Shown here piece by piece: positions 1 through 9,441 of a stretch of DNA of 64,000 nucleotides. This DNA comes from Lithodes maja (lineage: Eukaryota > Arthropoda > Malacostraca > Decapoda > Lithodidae): contig JBAKBP010000758.1 in assembly GCA_037953745.1 (NCBI GenBank), positions 62,001 to 126,000 on the forward strand, given 5' to 3'. The notes beneath the pieces are model-generated. The model saw nothing but the letters and a program-made list of their open reading frames with translations, did not search any database and was not told the DNA's origin. The translations under genes were made by a program, and so were the position numbers. The stretch's first letter is position 1. Each line of letters begins with the position of its first letter.

Positions 1-107
1 GGTCAGCCGCATGCCAAACCTAGCCAGCCGTCTAACCCCACTCCGCCGCCACCACCAAAAATCTAGTCAGCTACACTCTCTCTCTCTCAGGGCCTGCCAC
101 AGGCGAG

Positions 108-1990
108 TTGGACCCGAGAGTTGTCCTACAGAACAGACCCAGTACAGAAACTGGGTCGTTACGAGCATGTCGCAGGGCTTGGCCCCGGCGGTCATGGGCC
201 AGGACAGTGATAAGCAAAGGCATATCTTGGAAGTGGCTCCGGCGACCTCGTTTACGTCAAACTCTAAAAGTCAACAATGTTTCTTTAGAGGTGGAGTCAC
301 TTGTTCAGGAAATTATCAACAAGCAAATCATTGTCCGAGTAGATCCAACTTGCCCTGTTTTCACCTCCAGACTATTTCTAGTGCCAAAAAGGGACAGTGT
401 GCAGATGCGACCAGTAGTCGATCTCTCGCGTCTGAACACACATATTCACAATACACCCTTGAGGATGCTTACAGTGAATCAAATCAGGCTCGCACTCCAG
501 CCGCAAGGCTGGATGTGCTCATTAGACCTGAAAGACGCCTATTGGCATGTACCCATAAACAAACGGTTCCAAAAATTCCTCGCCTTGAGGATCAGGCAAG
601 AGACTTACGTCTTTCAGAGAATGCCTTTCGGTTTGAACCTGGCACCAAGAATCTTTACAAAATTAGTCCGGCAGGCCCTCATGCCCTTGCTAGCCCAAGG
701 TATCAAGGTGTGGTGGTATCTAGACGACTGGCTAGTAGTGGCGGAGTCAGAGGAGTTATGTCCATTTCATGTCAAGCTAGTATTAAATCATGTACAATCT
801 TTAGGGTTCAAGGTTAACTTGGCAAAGTCGCTCCTTGTTCCCACAAGAGAAATTCAGTGGATGTCCTATCCACTACTTCCTATGGTTTGGAACACTGCCG
901 ATCTGACTCTTACTCAGAGTGTGGACAATCGCAACAGATTTCGCAGGAAACTGTTTCTTTTTCTCCACAGTCTGAATACGACGAGGAAATCGTGGGAGTC
1001 CCTAGTCGGTTCACTCAACTGGATCCAATTAACTGTGAAGTTGGGCCGGTTGAAAGTCAAGAGATTAATCATGGAAGGCAACAAATTTTTCCCACTATTG
1101 CTGGCGGGAAAACTATGGCCGATTCCTCGATAAATTCACAACTTACTATCGGTCTGGGCAAAGACCGAAACATTGTTCTCGATAATGACATGGGTTTCTC
1201 CTCCACCTACAGTATGGGTAGACACAGACGCTTCAGGGGTAATAGGTTGGGGATATCAGTCCAATCTAGGTCACCAAGCTCAGGGTCTCTGGTCCCAAGA
1301 TGTAACTTTTCACATCAACAAACAAGAGCTTCTAGTCCCATTATTTTTCCTTCAAGCTCACGGTGCCTCCCTACACGGGAAGTCAATTGCATTCAGAATG
1401 GACAACTTGACTGCAGTTCACTGCATTCAAAAGCAAGGGTCAACGAGGTCTCGAGAGTTGATGGAAGTATCAGAACAGATTTTTGCTCTGGCCGAATCGC
1501 TGAGCATTCATCTCCACGCATCTTACCTCCCGGGGATAGCGAACATCTGGGAGGATGCCTTGTCTCGGAGACAGAGCACCCTAGTAGAATGGGCTCTCAA
1601 GCAAACCGTCTTCGACAAGATGATTGCAGAGCCATACCGTCCACAAGTGGATTTATTTGCGGCGGAAGGGAATCACAGACTTCCCCTCTATCGACCCGCC
1701 GGGCAAGAACTCCGGCGGGGGGTCCAACCGCTTTACTGGAGGACTGGAACAGGTGGAATTCAATCTATCTTTTTCTGCCTCCAGACGCTTCACTCATGTG
1801 TCGAGTAGCTCACAAACTACGGGGTTACCGGGGCATAGTCTCGATGATCGCGCCAATGTGGCCGGCTCAAGTGTGGTATCACCAATTGCTCACATGGTGC
1901 AGGAACCCGAGGTCACTCCCGGTCTCTGCATTCCACTTGGAGACAATTGGCAACCTTCAGACCTCGCTAACTTTTGCCTTATGGACATTT
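108..1990 (+). pseudogene. DIRS1-like reverse transcriptase-RNase H, broken
   Basis: The RT would copy element RNA and the RNase H would degrade the RNA strand. RT is recognisable from about 230 on: the VPKRD block near 380, RPVVDLSRLN near 410, SLDLKDAYWHVPI near 520, MPFGLNLAP near 620 and the catalytic YLDD at 717-728. An in-frame TAA at 1131-1133 interrupts the frame, which continues into RNase H (VDTDASG near 1210, later FRMDNLTAV). At about 1735 the frame shifts again. The downstream block with the WPAQVWYHQLL motif near 1860 is typical of the DIRS RNase H to recombinase linker. Two or more lesions mean that no functional polyprotein is made. Confidence is high for family, lower for exact edges. 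Confidence 0.8.
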
Positions 1991-2960
1991 ACAATGCAAA
2001 ATGGCTAACTCTGTACGGGCAAAGTGTCACTAGTAAATTTCTGAATCAATATCCTCTGTCAACCAGGAGACAGTACCAATCCCATTGGAAAACTTTCACA
2101 ACCTGGATAGTAGAAACAGCGCAATCTGATGCCTCAGTGGCTTTAATTTGTAAATACTTAGATTATTTGTTTGAACAGAAGCGCTACTAAGTTGTTACTT
2201 TAAAGAATCACTTGTCTGCCATTAGAAATCCCTTTTTCGACCTAACTGGTCTCTCCATACCACTGGCGGAGGAGAAAGGGTTCATGAGAGCATGTTTTAA
2301 ACTACGCCCACCACCACGCCAGCTCATGCCTACCTGGTCGCTAGACAAAGCGTTATCATTACCAGTCGCGCAAGTTTAACCATGCGCTGGATTTTGAGTC
2401 AGTATTAAAGAAGGCGGTGTTCCTTATGGCTTTGGCGACAGGTAACAGAGTGTAAGAGCTGGCGGCGATGAGCAACAAGCCAAATTGTCTTAGGTTTGGG
2501 AGACTGCACGAACATGTGCAGATCGCGCCGTCTTCTACTTTTATTGCCAAAAACGAACATTGTGATCACGTTTTCTCAGAATTCTTAGTCCCGGCGCTTA
2601 AACGTGGACATACGCATCACATTTTATGCCCAGTACAAGCTTTAGTTAAGTTTATGAGGATTGCACAACCTCTACAACCAGGCTTCCTATGGGTTAACCA
2701 GACAGGTAATCGCGTCACGAGAAGGAAATTGGCTTCTTTACTCGTAGATGTGATGTAAGGAAAGTAATCCTGGCGTAATAGGTAGAGCCCACAACATTAG
2801 AAAGTTGGATGTCTCCCTCCGGTTTATGCAAAAAATTTCCATTAACGACATAGCCGACACTCAGTTGTGGGCGTCTAATCACACATTCCTTACGCGATAC
2901 CTGTCGGTCGCCCTGGACAAGCCAAAGCGGACCTGTGTCTCATTACGGCAACGGGTCTAG
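1981..2960 (+). pseudogene. DIRS-type tyrosine recombinase, broken
   Basis: This enzyme would integrate the circular cDNA. The N-terminal core-binding part is readable near 2020-2190 (LSTRRQYQSHWKTF), followed by TAA at 2188-2190 and several frame changes. A C-terminal piece is open at 2468-2758 (PALKRGHTHHILCPVQALVKFM). Beyond it the catalytic HxxR box reads H-N-I-R at 2790-2801, followed by FLTRYL around 2890-2905, whose Tyr is the likely nucleophile. An in-frame TAA at 2756-2758 splits the domain just before the HxxR box. The family call rests on these boxes and on the position downstream of RNase H. Confidence 0.7.
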
Positions 2961-3519
2961 CAGTCCAAGTGCTATTTGTTTTTATGTTATTCTTCGATTG
3001 AAAAAAGGGGGGGGGGGTGGTATGTGCAAAATATCCCTAAGACCCACTAGAACCCTCCGCCGGAGATTGTGATAAATCACGAGCTGTGATATGAATAGAA
3101 CTGGTTATACAGTTAATCATATTTTTATTTTATTTTAAGAAATCTATCATAGTTGTACCTAGATAGTATTAACAAAAATGTACAAACAAATTTTATTGTA
3201 CAAATAATTTTAAGGTCAGAACATGATCCTAAGGATTAAAGTTCTAGAGTACAAAATGTTCTCACTAAACATGCAATAGATCTCAAGTGAAGGTCCAGTC
3301 ATGTACAAGCAGCTCTTCTTCGAAGTATCGCACTGCTTACCTTCTTTTATATTTTTTATATTATTGTATGAAAGCAATAAAAACACTTAAATTGTTATAC
3401 GGATTCTCTGTTACCTATGGTATTTGGGTTGGTGGTATTGATATGTGTCACGAATGTCCCCCTCCAGTCTTATATATCAGGCATATCGTCAATGATGGAG
3501 GGGCCACTATTAAATTATA
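2961..3519. other. AT-rich stretch without recognisable gene
   Basis: The stretch contains a G run (about 3007-3017) and AT-rich sequence. No domain is recognised in either strand. It may include the 3' terminal region of the DIRS1-like element, but the left terminal repeat is outside the window, so this cannot be tested here. Confidence 0.5.
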
Positions 3520-3987
3520 GGTTTGATTCCCGGAGGGAAGTAAAGAAAACCTAATATTTAGTAGGGCCCCGTAATCATTGACGATGTTAGTGCCCTCCCT
3601 GCCATTCCCTTCCCATTCGCTGGATTTTTTAGTTGAATCTTGATATGTCAGTGAAGGAAGTTTAGACGCTAGAGGGCCAGCGTCATGAATCCACTCGCAA
3701 GAAATCCACGCATTTGGGAAGCTTGAGTATAGCAATTATTAAGTTAATTTTTCTTTTTTTCTTTTTTACAATTTTTTTTCTCGTAGAGTACCCAATCATA
3801 AAGACGATTCCATAAAGGAATACGCGTTGCACTTATGAAGTTGTACTCCCTGTCCTCCCGCGCGGTAGATTCAAAACTGGCGACGCGGCGTTTGAAGGGA
3901 GACTATTATACTAATAGGCATATCGTCAATGATTACGGGGCCCTACTAAATATTAGGTTTTCTTTACTTCCCTCCGGGAATCAAACC
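3520..3987. repeat. 66-bp exact inverted repeat with 336-bp spacer
   Basis: Bases 3520-3585 are the exact reverse complement of 3922-3987. The arms carry CCCGGAGGGAAG and GGGCCCCGTAATCATTG. A related start (GCATATCGTCAATGAT) also occurs at 3481 in direct orientation relative to 3919, so the left side holds one further partial copy. The spacer has no recognised coding domain. This could be a foldback element or terminal inverted repeats of a short DNA transposon; no target duplication was identified. Confidence 0.7.
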
Positions 3988-4134
3988 AATAATTTTGTAT
4001 TTATTTATTTATTTGGGTTTGTTTATGGTAATTGACTTGGCAGAGAAAAAAAACATATATTATTTCCTATTTATCTTCTGATGATATAATTGTACAAGCT
4101 TCAGTTTTTCACTTGGAAATTACATATCCTTAAA

Positions 4135-4237
4135 GGAACACACCTTGCTTTTCTTCTCTTTCTCTCCCTCTCTCTTTGGCTTGTATCCATTCGGCCCCAT
4201 TCAGCCTACTGTTTAAGACGTTTACCCCCATCCAGGT
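4135..4237. repeat. Left half of a P1 foldback element
   Basis: The segment matches the left arm of the P1 family (GGCTTGTATCCATTCGGCC near 4178, then CATTCAGCC and the AAGACGTTTA box). The central hairpin and right arm are missing, replaced by the tandem repeat that follows. Confidence 0.6.
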
Positions 4238-4413
4238 TAGGAAGGATGTCTATCAATTACAATGCTACAAACTATCTCAATGTTATTCTTTTAGTACCGG
4301 TGGCATCCTTTTTATTATATTCTGGCAACTATTAGGCGATTATACTCAGGTTAGGAAGGACGTCTGCCAATTACAATGCTACAAACTATCTCAATGTTAT
4401 TCTTTTAGCCACC
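4233..4413. repeat. Direct tandem repeat, 114-bp period, two units
   Basis: The block from CAGGTTAGGAAGG to GTTATTCTTTTAG occurs at 4233 and again at 4347 with about four differences in 65 bases. No coding meaning was recognised. Confidence 0.7.
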
Positions 4414-4501
4414 ATATATCCTTCCTTAACTTCATAAAATCGTCTACATAATAATTATAGCTAGAATAATAAATAAAAGACGTCGCTGGTACAGGAGTTA
4501 A

Positions 4502-4881
4502 GGGGGTTCACCTGTGTGTTTTTATCTTTCTCTCCTTTTCTCTCTTTCTCTGGCTTGTATCCATTCGGCCCCATTCAGCCAACTGTTTTAAGACGTTTAT
4601 CCCCATCAAGGTTTCGATTTCTTCCTGGCGAGCGATAGCGAGCCAGCATTGTATGGAGAAATCGGTCTTCGCCGGAGACATTTTTCTATCGAAAAATGTA
4701 CACATTTAGCTTACTGTAAAACAAATATATATATATATGCTGGCTCGCTACCGCTCGCCAGGAAATATTGAACCCTGGATGGGGGTAAAAGTCTTAAAAC
4801 AGAAGGCTGAATGAGGCCGAATGGATACAAGCCAAAGACAGAGGGAGAGAAAGAGTGAACAAAAAAACGAGGTGAGCTCCC
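4502..4881. mobile_element. P1 foldback element flanked by TTAA
   Basis: A TTAA lies directly on each side (4498-4501 and 4882-4885). The ends are GGGGGTTCACCT and AGGTGAGCTCCC. The two arms are long imperfect inverted repeats: GGCTTGTATCCATTCGGCC near 4551 is mirrored near 4815, and GAGCGATAGCGAGCCAGCA near 4631 is mirrored as TGCTGGCTCGCTACCGCTC near 4740. A single transcript could fold into a long hairpin. It has no coding capacity, so it must be non-autonomous. Confidence 0.8.
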
Positions 4882-5030
4882 TTAATTGTTTAGGTTAGAT
4901 TGGACTAGTGACATATTTTGCCTGATGTAGGAGCAATGGGAAGTATGTGGAAGACGAGGAATCTCTGAATGAAAGTAAAAAGTGCAATGTATCAAGGAAT
5001 TGTTGTGCCAACAGTGATGTTGGAGTGATG

Positions 5031-5506
5031 GGGAGGTGTGGTGGAGTGGTCATGCCACTGGATTGGTAATCCAATGGACCCGGGTTCAAATCCCGATATG
5101 TCAATGGGAAGATATTATTGGGATTGAATTTGTGCTGTACCTAGTATCAGTGCATTACCACAAAGCCCACCGAAATGCCAAAAAAATACCCTCATTGTTC
5201 CCTGATTAAATAACACTGTATGAATATTCCCATATTCAAAATATGTTACAGGGGGACAATGCCTAGTGAGTTCACTGCTCAATAGGTGGCATTCTGAGAG
5301 TGAGGGTCTGAGTCTGGAGGGTGAGACGGTGAAGCACTTGAGCGAAGCAACCAGCCGCTTCAGAGATGGAGCTGCTTTGAGCCATGATGGATGCTTCACA
5401 TGTCTCACTCCCCAGGCTGGAACAAGACCTCACGGGCTTCACCGGGTTGAGCGGTGGAATGTACAGGCTCTCAGCCTATGCCCGAGAGGGAGTAGTTGGA
5501 ATATAG

Positions 5507-5536
<30 letters not shown>
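5031..5536 (+). mobile_element. tRNA-derived SINE with poly(A) tail
   Basis: The head at 5031-5100 folds like a tRNA. It has an A-box-like TGGTGGAGTGG, an anticodon arm CTGGA/TCCAA with loop TTGGTAA (anticodon GGT, Thr-like), and a B box GGTTCAAATCC in the T arm. A roughly 370-bp body and a run of about 30 A (5507-5536) follow. A second, diverged copy lies on the minus strand at 37946-38494. No coding capacity; it would depend on a LINE for movement. No clean target duplication could be defined. Confidence 0.85.
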
Positions 5537-5539
<3 letters not shown>

Positions 5540-5905
5540 TGGGGCTGAGACATGGGCTCTGAAGAAAAAGGAAAGAAGAAAGCTGGATTTGATGGAGATG
5601 AGTTGCTTGAAAAGTATGTGTGGAGTTACCCATAGAGACGGATTGAGGAATGAAGAGATACGTAAGAGAGTGGGGCAGCAGGAACATTTGTCAGCCAGAG
5701 TGGACAGAAGGATGCTGAGCTGGTATGGTCATGTTGAACGAATGGGAGATGAAAGGCTTACAAAGAGAATATATGAGTTAGATACAAGGGGAGATAGAAG
5801 GGCAGGAAGACCCCCATTGAGATGGAGAGACTGTGTAAGACAAGCTTTGGATGATAGAGGAATGACTATAAATCAGGCAAAGGAAGTGGTAATAAACAGG
5901 AATTA
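5537..5905 (+). pseudogene. RTE LINE ORF2 C-terminal fragment
   Basis: About 120 codons corresponding to the end of ORF2, downstream of the RT domain. They include YGAETWALKKKER, LSWYGHVERMGDERL, and GRPPLRWRDCVR, the conserved RTE C-terminal signature. Compared with the copy ending at 53706, the last codons are changed (stop at 5903-5905 instead of extending through the EWRMLVNS end). The piece is non-functional because endonuclease and RT are missing. Confidence 0.8.
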
Positions 5906-6489
5906 ATGAAGAATGCTTGTGAATAGTTGAGTGAAAACGTGGTCATTTGGGGGAAGGGGTCGGGCGCAAGTTGGACTAGATAATAGACCATCAGGCGCCT
6001 GGCCCGGGGAGACGATTAATATGAAGGGTGCGCCTGGAAGTGTGGTGGGCGGGCTTGTGGCTTTGGCTCCGCTGCATGTCTGCCTGCCGAGATCGGAGCC
6101 TCATCGGGTGGTCGGGGGCCGGGGGAGTGCTGGAGCGACCTTGGTGACCCTGGTCTCTGGGTATTCTCCTGGGTGACCTAGATGTGTGTGAATTTTGTGT
6201 TTTGTCCGTGTTTGTTCGCTGTTTTGTCTTGTGTTTTGTGTTTTCCTGTTCTTGCTCTGTCTTGAGTCAGCCACCCCCAAGACAAAAAATAAAATAAATA
6301 AAATAATAAAATAGAGGAAAATAAAAATGAAAAAAATAGGAAAGGTGGGGATTGGGCCTGAGCATTATAGATAGATAGATAGATAGGATTAATGTTCAGA
6401 ACTGGGTTGCCTAGAATATTTTCGGAGCTGAGCTGGAGATTTGCTGCCTGGAGGCTAAATCGGCTCTGCATGATTACTGTAGGCGGGAG

Positions 6490-6765
6490 AACGGACATAG
6501 ACAGGTAGATAGTTAGATAGATAGATAGATGGATAGACATATAGATAGATAGATATGGATAGATAGATAGATAAAATAGCTAGATAGCTAGATAGAAATA
6601 TAGTTAGATAGATAAATAGATAGATAAATAGATAAACAGATAGATAGATACTGTAGGTACATAAATACAGTACATACAATTGCTAGATTGAATGATGGTT
6701 TGAGTGAATGGTAAATAGCCACATAGATAAATACAGTGATAGATAGGAAGAATGATAAACAGATA
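6490..6765. repeat. GATA-rich microsatellite tract
   Basis: Long interrupted runs of TAGA/GATA units. The tract lies just beyond the GATA tail of the truncated RTE LINE, separated from it by about 100 bases of unique-looking sequence. Confidence 0.9.
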
Positions 6766-6781
6766 GGACAGGTATATTTAA

Positions 6782-7153
6782 GGGGGGTGACCTACTTTTT
6801 GTTATTTCTGTCCTTTTCTCACTTTCTCTGGCTTGTATCCATTCGGCCCCATTCAGCCAACTATTTTAAGACGTTTAACCCCTGTAGGTGTCGATTTCTT
6901 CCTGGCGAGCGATAGCGAGCCAGCATTATATTAAGAAATCCGGCTTCGCCGAAGACATTTTTCTATCGAAAAATGTACAAATTTAGCCTGCTGTCAAAAA
7001 CATTTAAAAAATATGCTGGCTCGCTACCGCTCACCAGTAAATTTTTTACACCTGGATGGGGATAAACGTCTTAAAACAGTAGGCTGAATAGGGCCGAATG
7101 GATACAAGCTAGAGAAAGAGAGAAAAGGGGAGAACAAAAGCAGGTCACCCCCC
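6782..7153. mobile_element. P1 foldback element flanked by TTAA, second copy
   Basis: TTAA lies at 6778-6781 and 7154-7157. The ends GGGGGGTGACCTAC and GCAGGTCACCCCCC are inverted repeats. Internal order matches the copy at 4502: ATTCGGCCCCATTCAGCC, CTGGCGAGCGATAGCGAGCC, TGGCTCGCTACCGCTC and the mirrored ATTCGGCC block. No ORF. Confidence 0.8.
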
Positions 7154-7181
7154 TTAAGTGATTATGACACTGATCTCTTAA

Positions 7182-7389
7182 CTCCTTCTCTACCAGGCGA
7201 TGTATTTCAAATTATATTCTAGCTATATTATGACGATTTTGGGCAGTTTAAGAAGGATCTGTGGTAGTAAAAATGGTATAGTGAGAGAGTTCGAAGCCTA
7301 TTAATTGCTGGAGGCCCTTTTAAAACTGGATAAAAGCGTCTAATAGTAGCCAGACTAAAATTAAAAAGACGTGTCCGGTACAGAAGGGG
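7182..7389. mobile_element. Short TTAA-flanked inverted-repeat element (P5)
   Basis: TTAA lies at 7178-7181 and 7390-7393. The left end CTCCTTCTCTACCAGG and the reverse complement of the right end CCCCTTCTGTACCGG agree at most positions. Length is 208 bp and there is no ORF. Similar CCCTTCTGTACCGG ends occur after TTAA near 37597 and 45780, and a similar right end lies before the TTAA at 4498. Confidence 0.65.
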
Positions 7390-7508
7390 TTAATCCTGTG
7401 GGCCCATCCCTATATACTGTATCTGGGGATAATATTATAGTGAATATATTCGTGCTGTACTTACAGCCGTATTTTTAAACCTTCCCACCGTGAAACCCTA
7501 CTCCTTAA

Positions 7509-8001
7509 CCCAGGGAGCGTGCCTATAGCCTGTGACAAACGTAGTAATATGTGAATTAATTACCCAATACTCTGACAGATTTCGTTATATTTACCATCTA
7601 AAGCATAATAAATTATCCATGAACACTTATTTTATTAATATGATGAAAATATGAGCCTTGTAGAGTGATAAAATAAGTGGGGAAAGCATTTTGGTGGTAA
7701 AAAACGAAAACATTCGCCGGTGCCCGGTCGTGTCCTCAGACGGGAGGCAGCGAGAAATATATCCTCCCTCCTCGAGCCCTTTAGGTAAACTGAGGTGAAG
7801 TCTCAGAGTTATATAAGGTTCATATGTTTCTCAACCCCCTCTCCCTCTTCCCCACATTTCCCCCCCTCCTCAATTACACTATTTTTCCTCCTATTTTCAT
7901 AATTTATTGGTTATTTTTCACATATTTCTCTCCCGCGGTAACGTAGCATATGTATATGATTGGTGTGTTTTGTTTTTCCACTGATACAAGTGATAAACCT
8001 T
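7509..8001. mobile_element. TTAA-bounded element related to P4
   Basis: TTAA lies at 7505-7508 and 8002-8005. The interior, around 7835-7950 (CCCCCCTCCTCAATTA, then CTCTCCCGCGGTAACGTAGC), matches the interior of the better-defined element at 36953-37593. Terminal inverted repeats are not obvious here, so this may be a diverged or rearranged copy. Confidence 0.5.
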
Positions 8002-8005
8002 TTAA

Positions 8006-8482
8006 CCTAACAAGTGCGCATGGGGGTAATTGAAAACGTCCCCCTGTGCTGACGTATTTGAGGTGTTTCCGTCACTAAAATATTCATTGTACCATTAATA
8101 GCATTAATAATTATCCATATGCGCCTATTATGGGTTGATTATAAAGGTATTAACCTGAAACAACAATAAAACGAGTGAAAACAGCGTTTGGATGGTCAAA
8201 ATCGGAGATATAGCCCGCGAGTTGTATAATGTATGGGTGAGGCAAACTGCTTTCCCGCCAATTTCCCCCAAGGCCACTGAGACACAGTCGATCGATACTC
8301 TCTCTCTCTCTCTTGCACTCGCTTGCCATCAGTGATGACAACACCCTGCTTGCAACTCGCTAATGTTAGCACGAAAATATACCTCAGAATAAGGGAATAA
8401 TAGGGAAAATAGGTGATAACTGAAGGAGAGGAGGAAAGTGGGGAAGGAGGGGAGGTAGAGGACTGAGATTTTGCATGGACTG
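8006..8482 (-). mobile_element. P2 TTAA element, truncated copy
   Basis: It starts after TTAA at 8002-8005 with CCTAACAAGTGCGCATGGGG, the P2 terminus, in reverse orientation to the copies at 35768 and 44506. It runs through the GATCGATACTCTCTC block and ends near GATTTTGCATGG, short of the poly(A/T) part and the other terminus. Confidence 0.75.
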
Positions 8483-8574
8483 TCTCACTGGACTGGACTC
8501 ACCACGGATGGCCTCTTGAACGCCCATAAAAAAGCATATAACAGGTACCCGGAAGGCCTCTTAAACACCCATGA

Positions 8575-8973
8575 CGTCACAGCCTGTGAGCTTGCTGTGC
8601 GCGGCGTCGGTCCGACGCATGTAAACAACAGCCAGCTGGACCGACGCTCCGCATCTCCGGCCACAAGAAGGAGAGCGTCGTTTGTTCTTGTGTGCCTGTA
8701 TGTTGTTGTTAAGTATCGAAAAGTGGTGTAAAGTGGCTGTTTTGGCCATAAAGTTATCTCCAATGAAATCATCATCACAGCTCAACCAGTTGACTTAGAG
8801 AGCTCTACTTAATGCCATTCTACAGGTAAATAACACAGCTACGCTTGGGGATGCGCGGGAATGCGGGAAGCAGTCTGATTAACGAATATACGGTAGCCTA
8901 GCCTAGACGTTTTTCGGCCAAAACACCCGGATTTCGAGGAATATATATATAATACATAGCCGGGGCTGGAGGG
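8575..8973 (-). mobile_element. P3 TTAA element, partial copy
   Basis: This is the reverse complement of most of the element inside the polymerase gene at 60693-61171. It shares the CGGCGTCGGTCCGACGCATG block and the GGCCAAAACACCCGGATTTC block. The right end GCCGGGGCTGGAGGG abuts TTAA at 8974-8977. The other terminus is missing. Between 8483 and 8574 lies a short local duplication (GGCCTCTTGAACGCCCAT / GGCCTCTTAAACACCCAT). Confidence 0.75.
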
Positions 8974-9040
8974 TTAACAACAGCAATAATCTAGATATGT
9001 GCCAGAAGAGATTTTCCGGGGTTTCTGAAACAAGGGAGAC

Positions 9041-9382
9041 ATGGCAGAGACGGAAGCACCACGGGAAGATCAGGAGGTCAGCTTGGTAGAGGCAGAGGAA
9101 CGAATAATCTTGGAAGACTATGGCCTAGCAGGTACTAAGTGTTTGAAGTGCGGAAAAAACAATGCAAGAAAGAATTCGCGAAAATGTTCAGGCTGTCTTA
9201 GATCTGTTCACTTATCTTGTGCTAAGTTGACAAAGAAAACATCAGGAGAACAACCAAACTGGAAATGTATCGCATGCCCAGGGCCCACTGCAGAGTCTAT
9301 AACAAGGCAGTTCCAATGCTCCTCTGAAGGAATGCACGACACGAAAGCCACGTTTACCTTACAAAGTTTGTTGCAGATGTGA
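9041..9382 (+). CDS. PHD-type zinc-finger ORF, probably a retroelement ORF1 fragment
   Basis: 113 codons with a good start context (GGGAGACATGG). Residues about 33-79 carry CLKCGKN, KCSGCLRSVHLSC and WKCIAC, which is a C2-C2-H-C-C2 arrangement as in PHD fingers. An acidic N terminus precedes it. The reading frame runs into the gypsy LTR at 9378, so the stop is supplied by the insertion and the protein is truncated. PHD fingers are known in ORF1 proteins of some CR1-group LINEs; a host chromatin gene exon is the alternative. Function of the piece is not known. Confidence 0.5.
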   Translation: MAETEAPREDQEVSLVEAEERIILEDYGLAGTKCLKCGKNNARKNSRKCSGCLRSVHLSCAKLTKKTSGEQPNWKCIACPGPTAESITRQFQCSSEGMHDTKATFTLQSLLQM

Positions 9383-9441
9383 CGCACCCAGTGCGTGGCA
9401 ACGCAACCTGATTGTACTCCTTGGTACTCCACTGTACCGCT
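9378..9441 (+). repeat. Gypsy 5' LTR, left piece
   Basis: It matches the first about 64 bases of the 3' LTR (from 22390), beginning TGTGACGC and including GCGTGGCAACGCAACCTG. It is cut off by the CR1 insertion at a TACCGCT that recurs at 14986. Confidence 0.8.

Larger units (their letters stand above)
1..2960 (+). mobile_element. Degenerate DIRS1-like tyrosine-recombinase retroelement
   Basis: Order visible in the sequence is reverse transcriptase, RNase H, a DIRS-type connecting region, then a tyrosine recombinase, which is the DIRS1 order. The left end lies outside the window, so gag and the first terminal repeat are not seen. The right limit is approximate; recognisable recombinase coding ends near 2960 and is followed by a run of 11 G near 3007. 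Several in-frame stops and frame changes show that the copy is dead. DIRS1-like elements are known to be frequent in decapod crustaceans, which fits the rest of the window. Confidence 0.8.
4929..6385 (+). mobile_element. 5'-truncated RTE-clade LINE, split by a SINE
   Basis: Bases 4929-5020 and 5537-6360 are homologous to the 3' part of the longer RTE copy at 50999-54097. The SINE at 5031-5536 interrupts it. The LINE resumes at 5537 with the bases that in the uninterrupted copy directly follow the break. The right end is the family's 3' UTR, finishing with GGGCCTGAGCAT and a short GATA tandem tail (about 6367-6387). A tandem-repeat tail in place of poly(A) is usual for RTE elements. Confidence 0.85.

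Noticed and set aside
3287..4335. Short frames around the 66-bp inverted repeat
   Set aside because: No domain, some read through the inverted arms; no support for coding.
5031..5104. A functional tRNA-Thr gene
   Set aside because: The tRNA-like fold has mismatches in the anticodon and T stems, continues directly into a repeat body with poly(A), and recurs at 38494 on the other strand. It is a SINE head.
8561..8785. Similar small frames in both P3 elements (8561-8785 minus, 60881-61186 plus)
   Set aside because: All visible differences between the two change the amino acid and the frame has no recognised domain, so there is no sign of coding selection.
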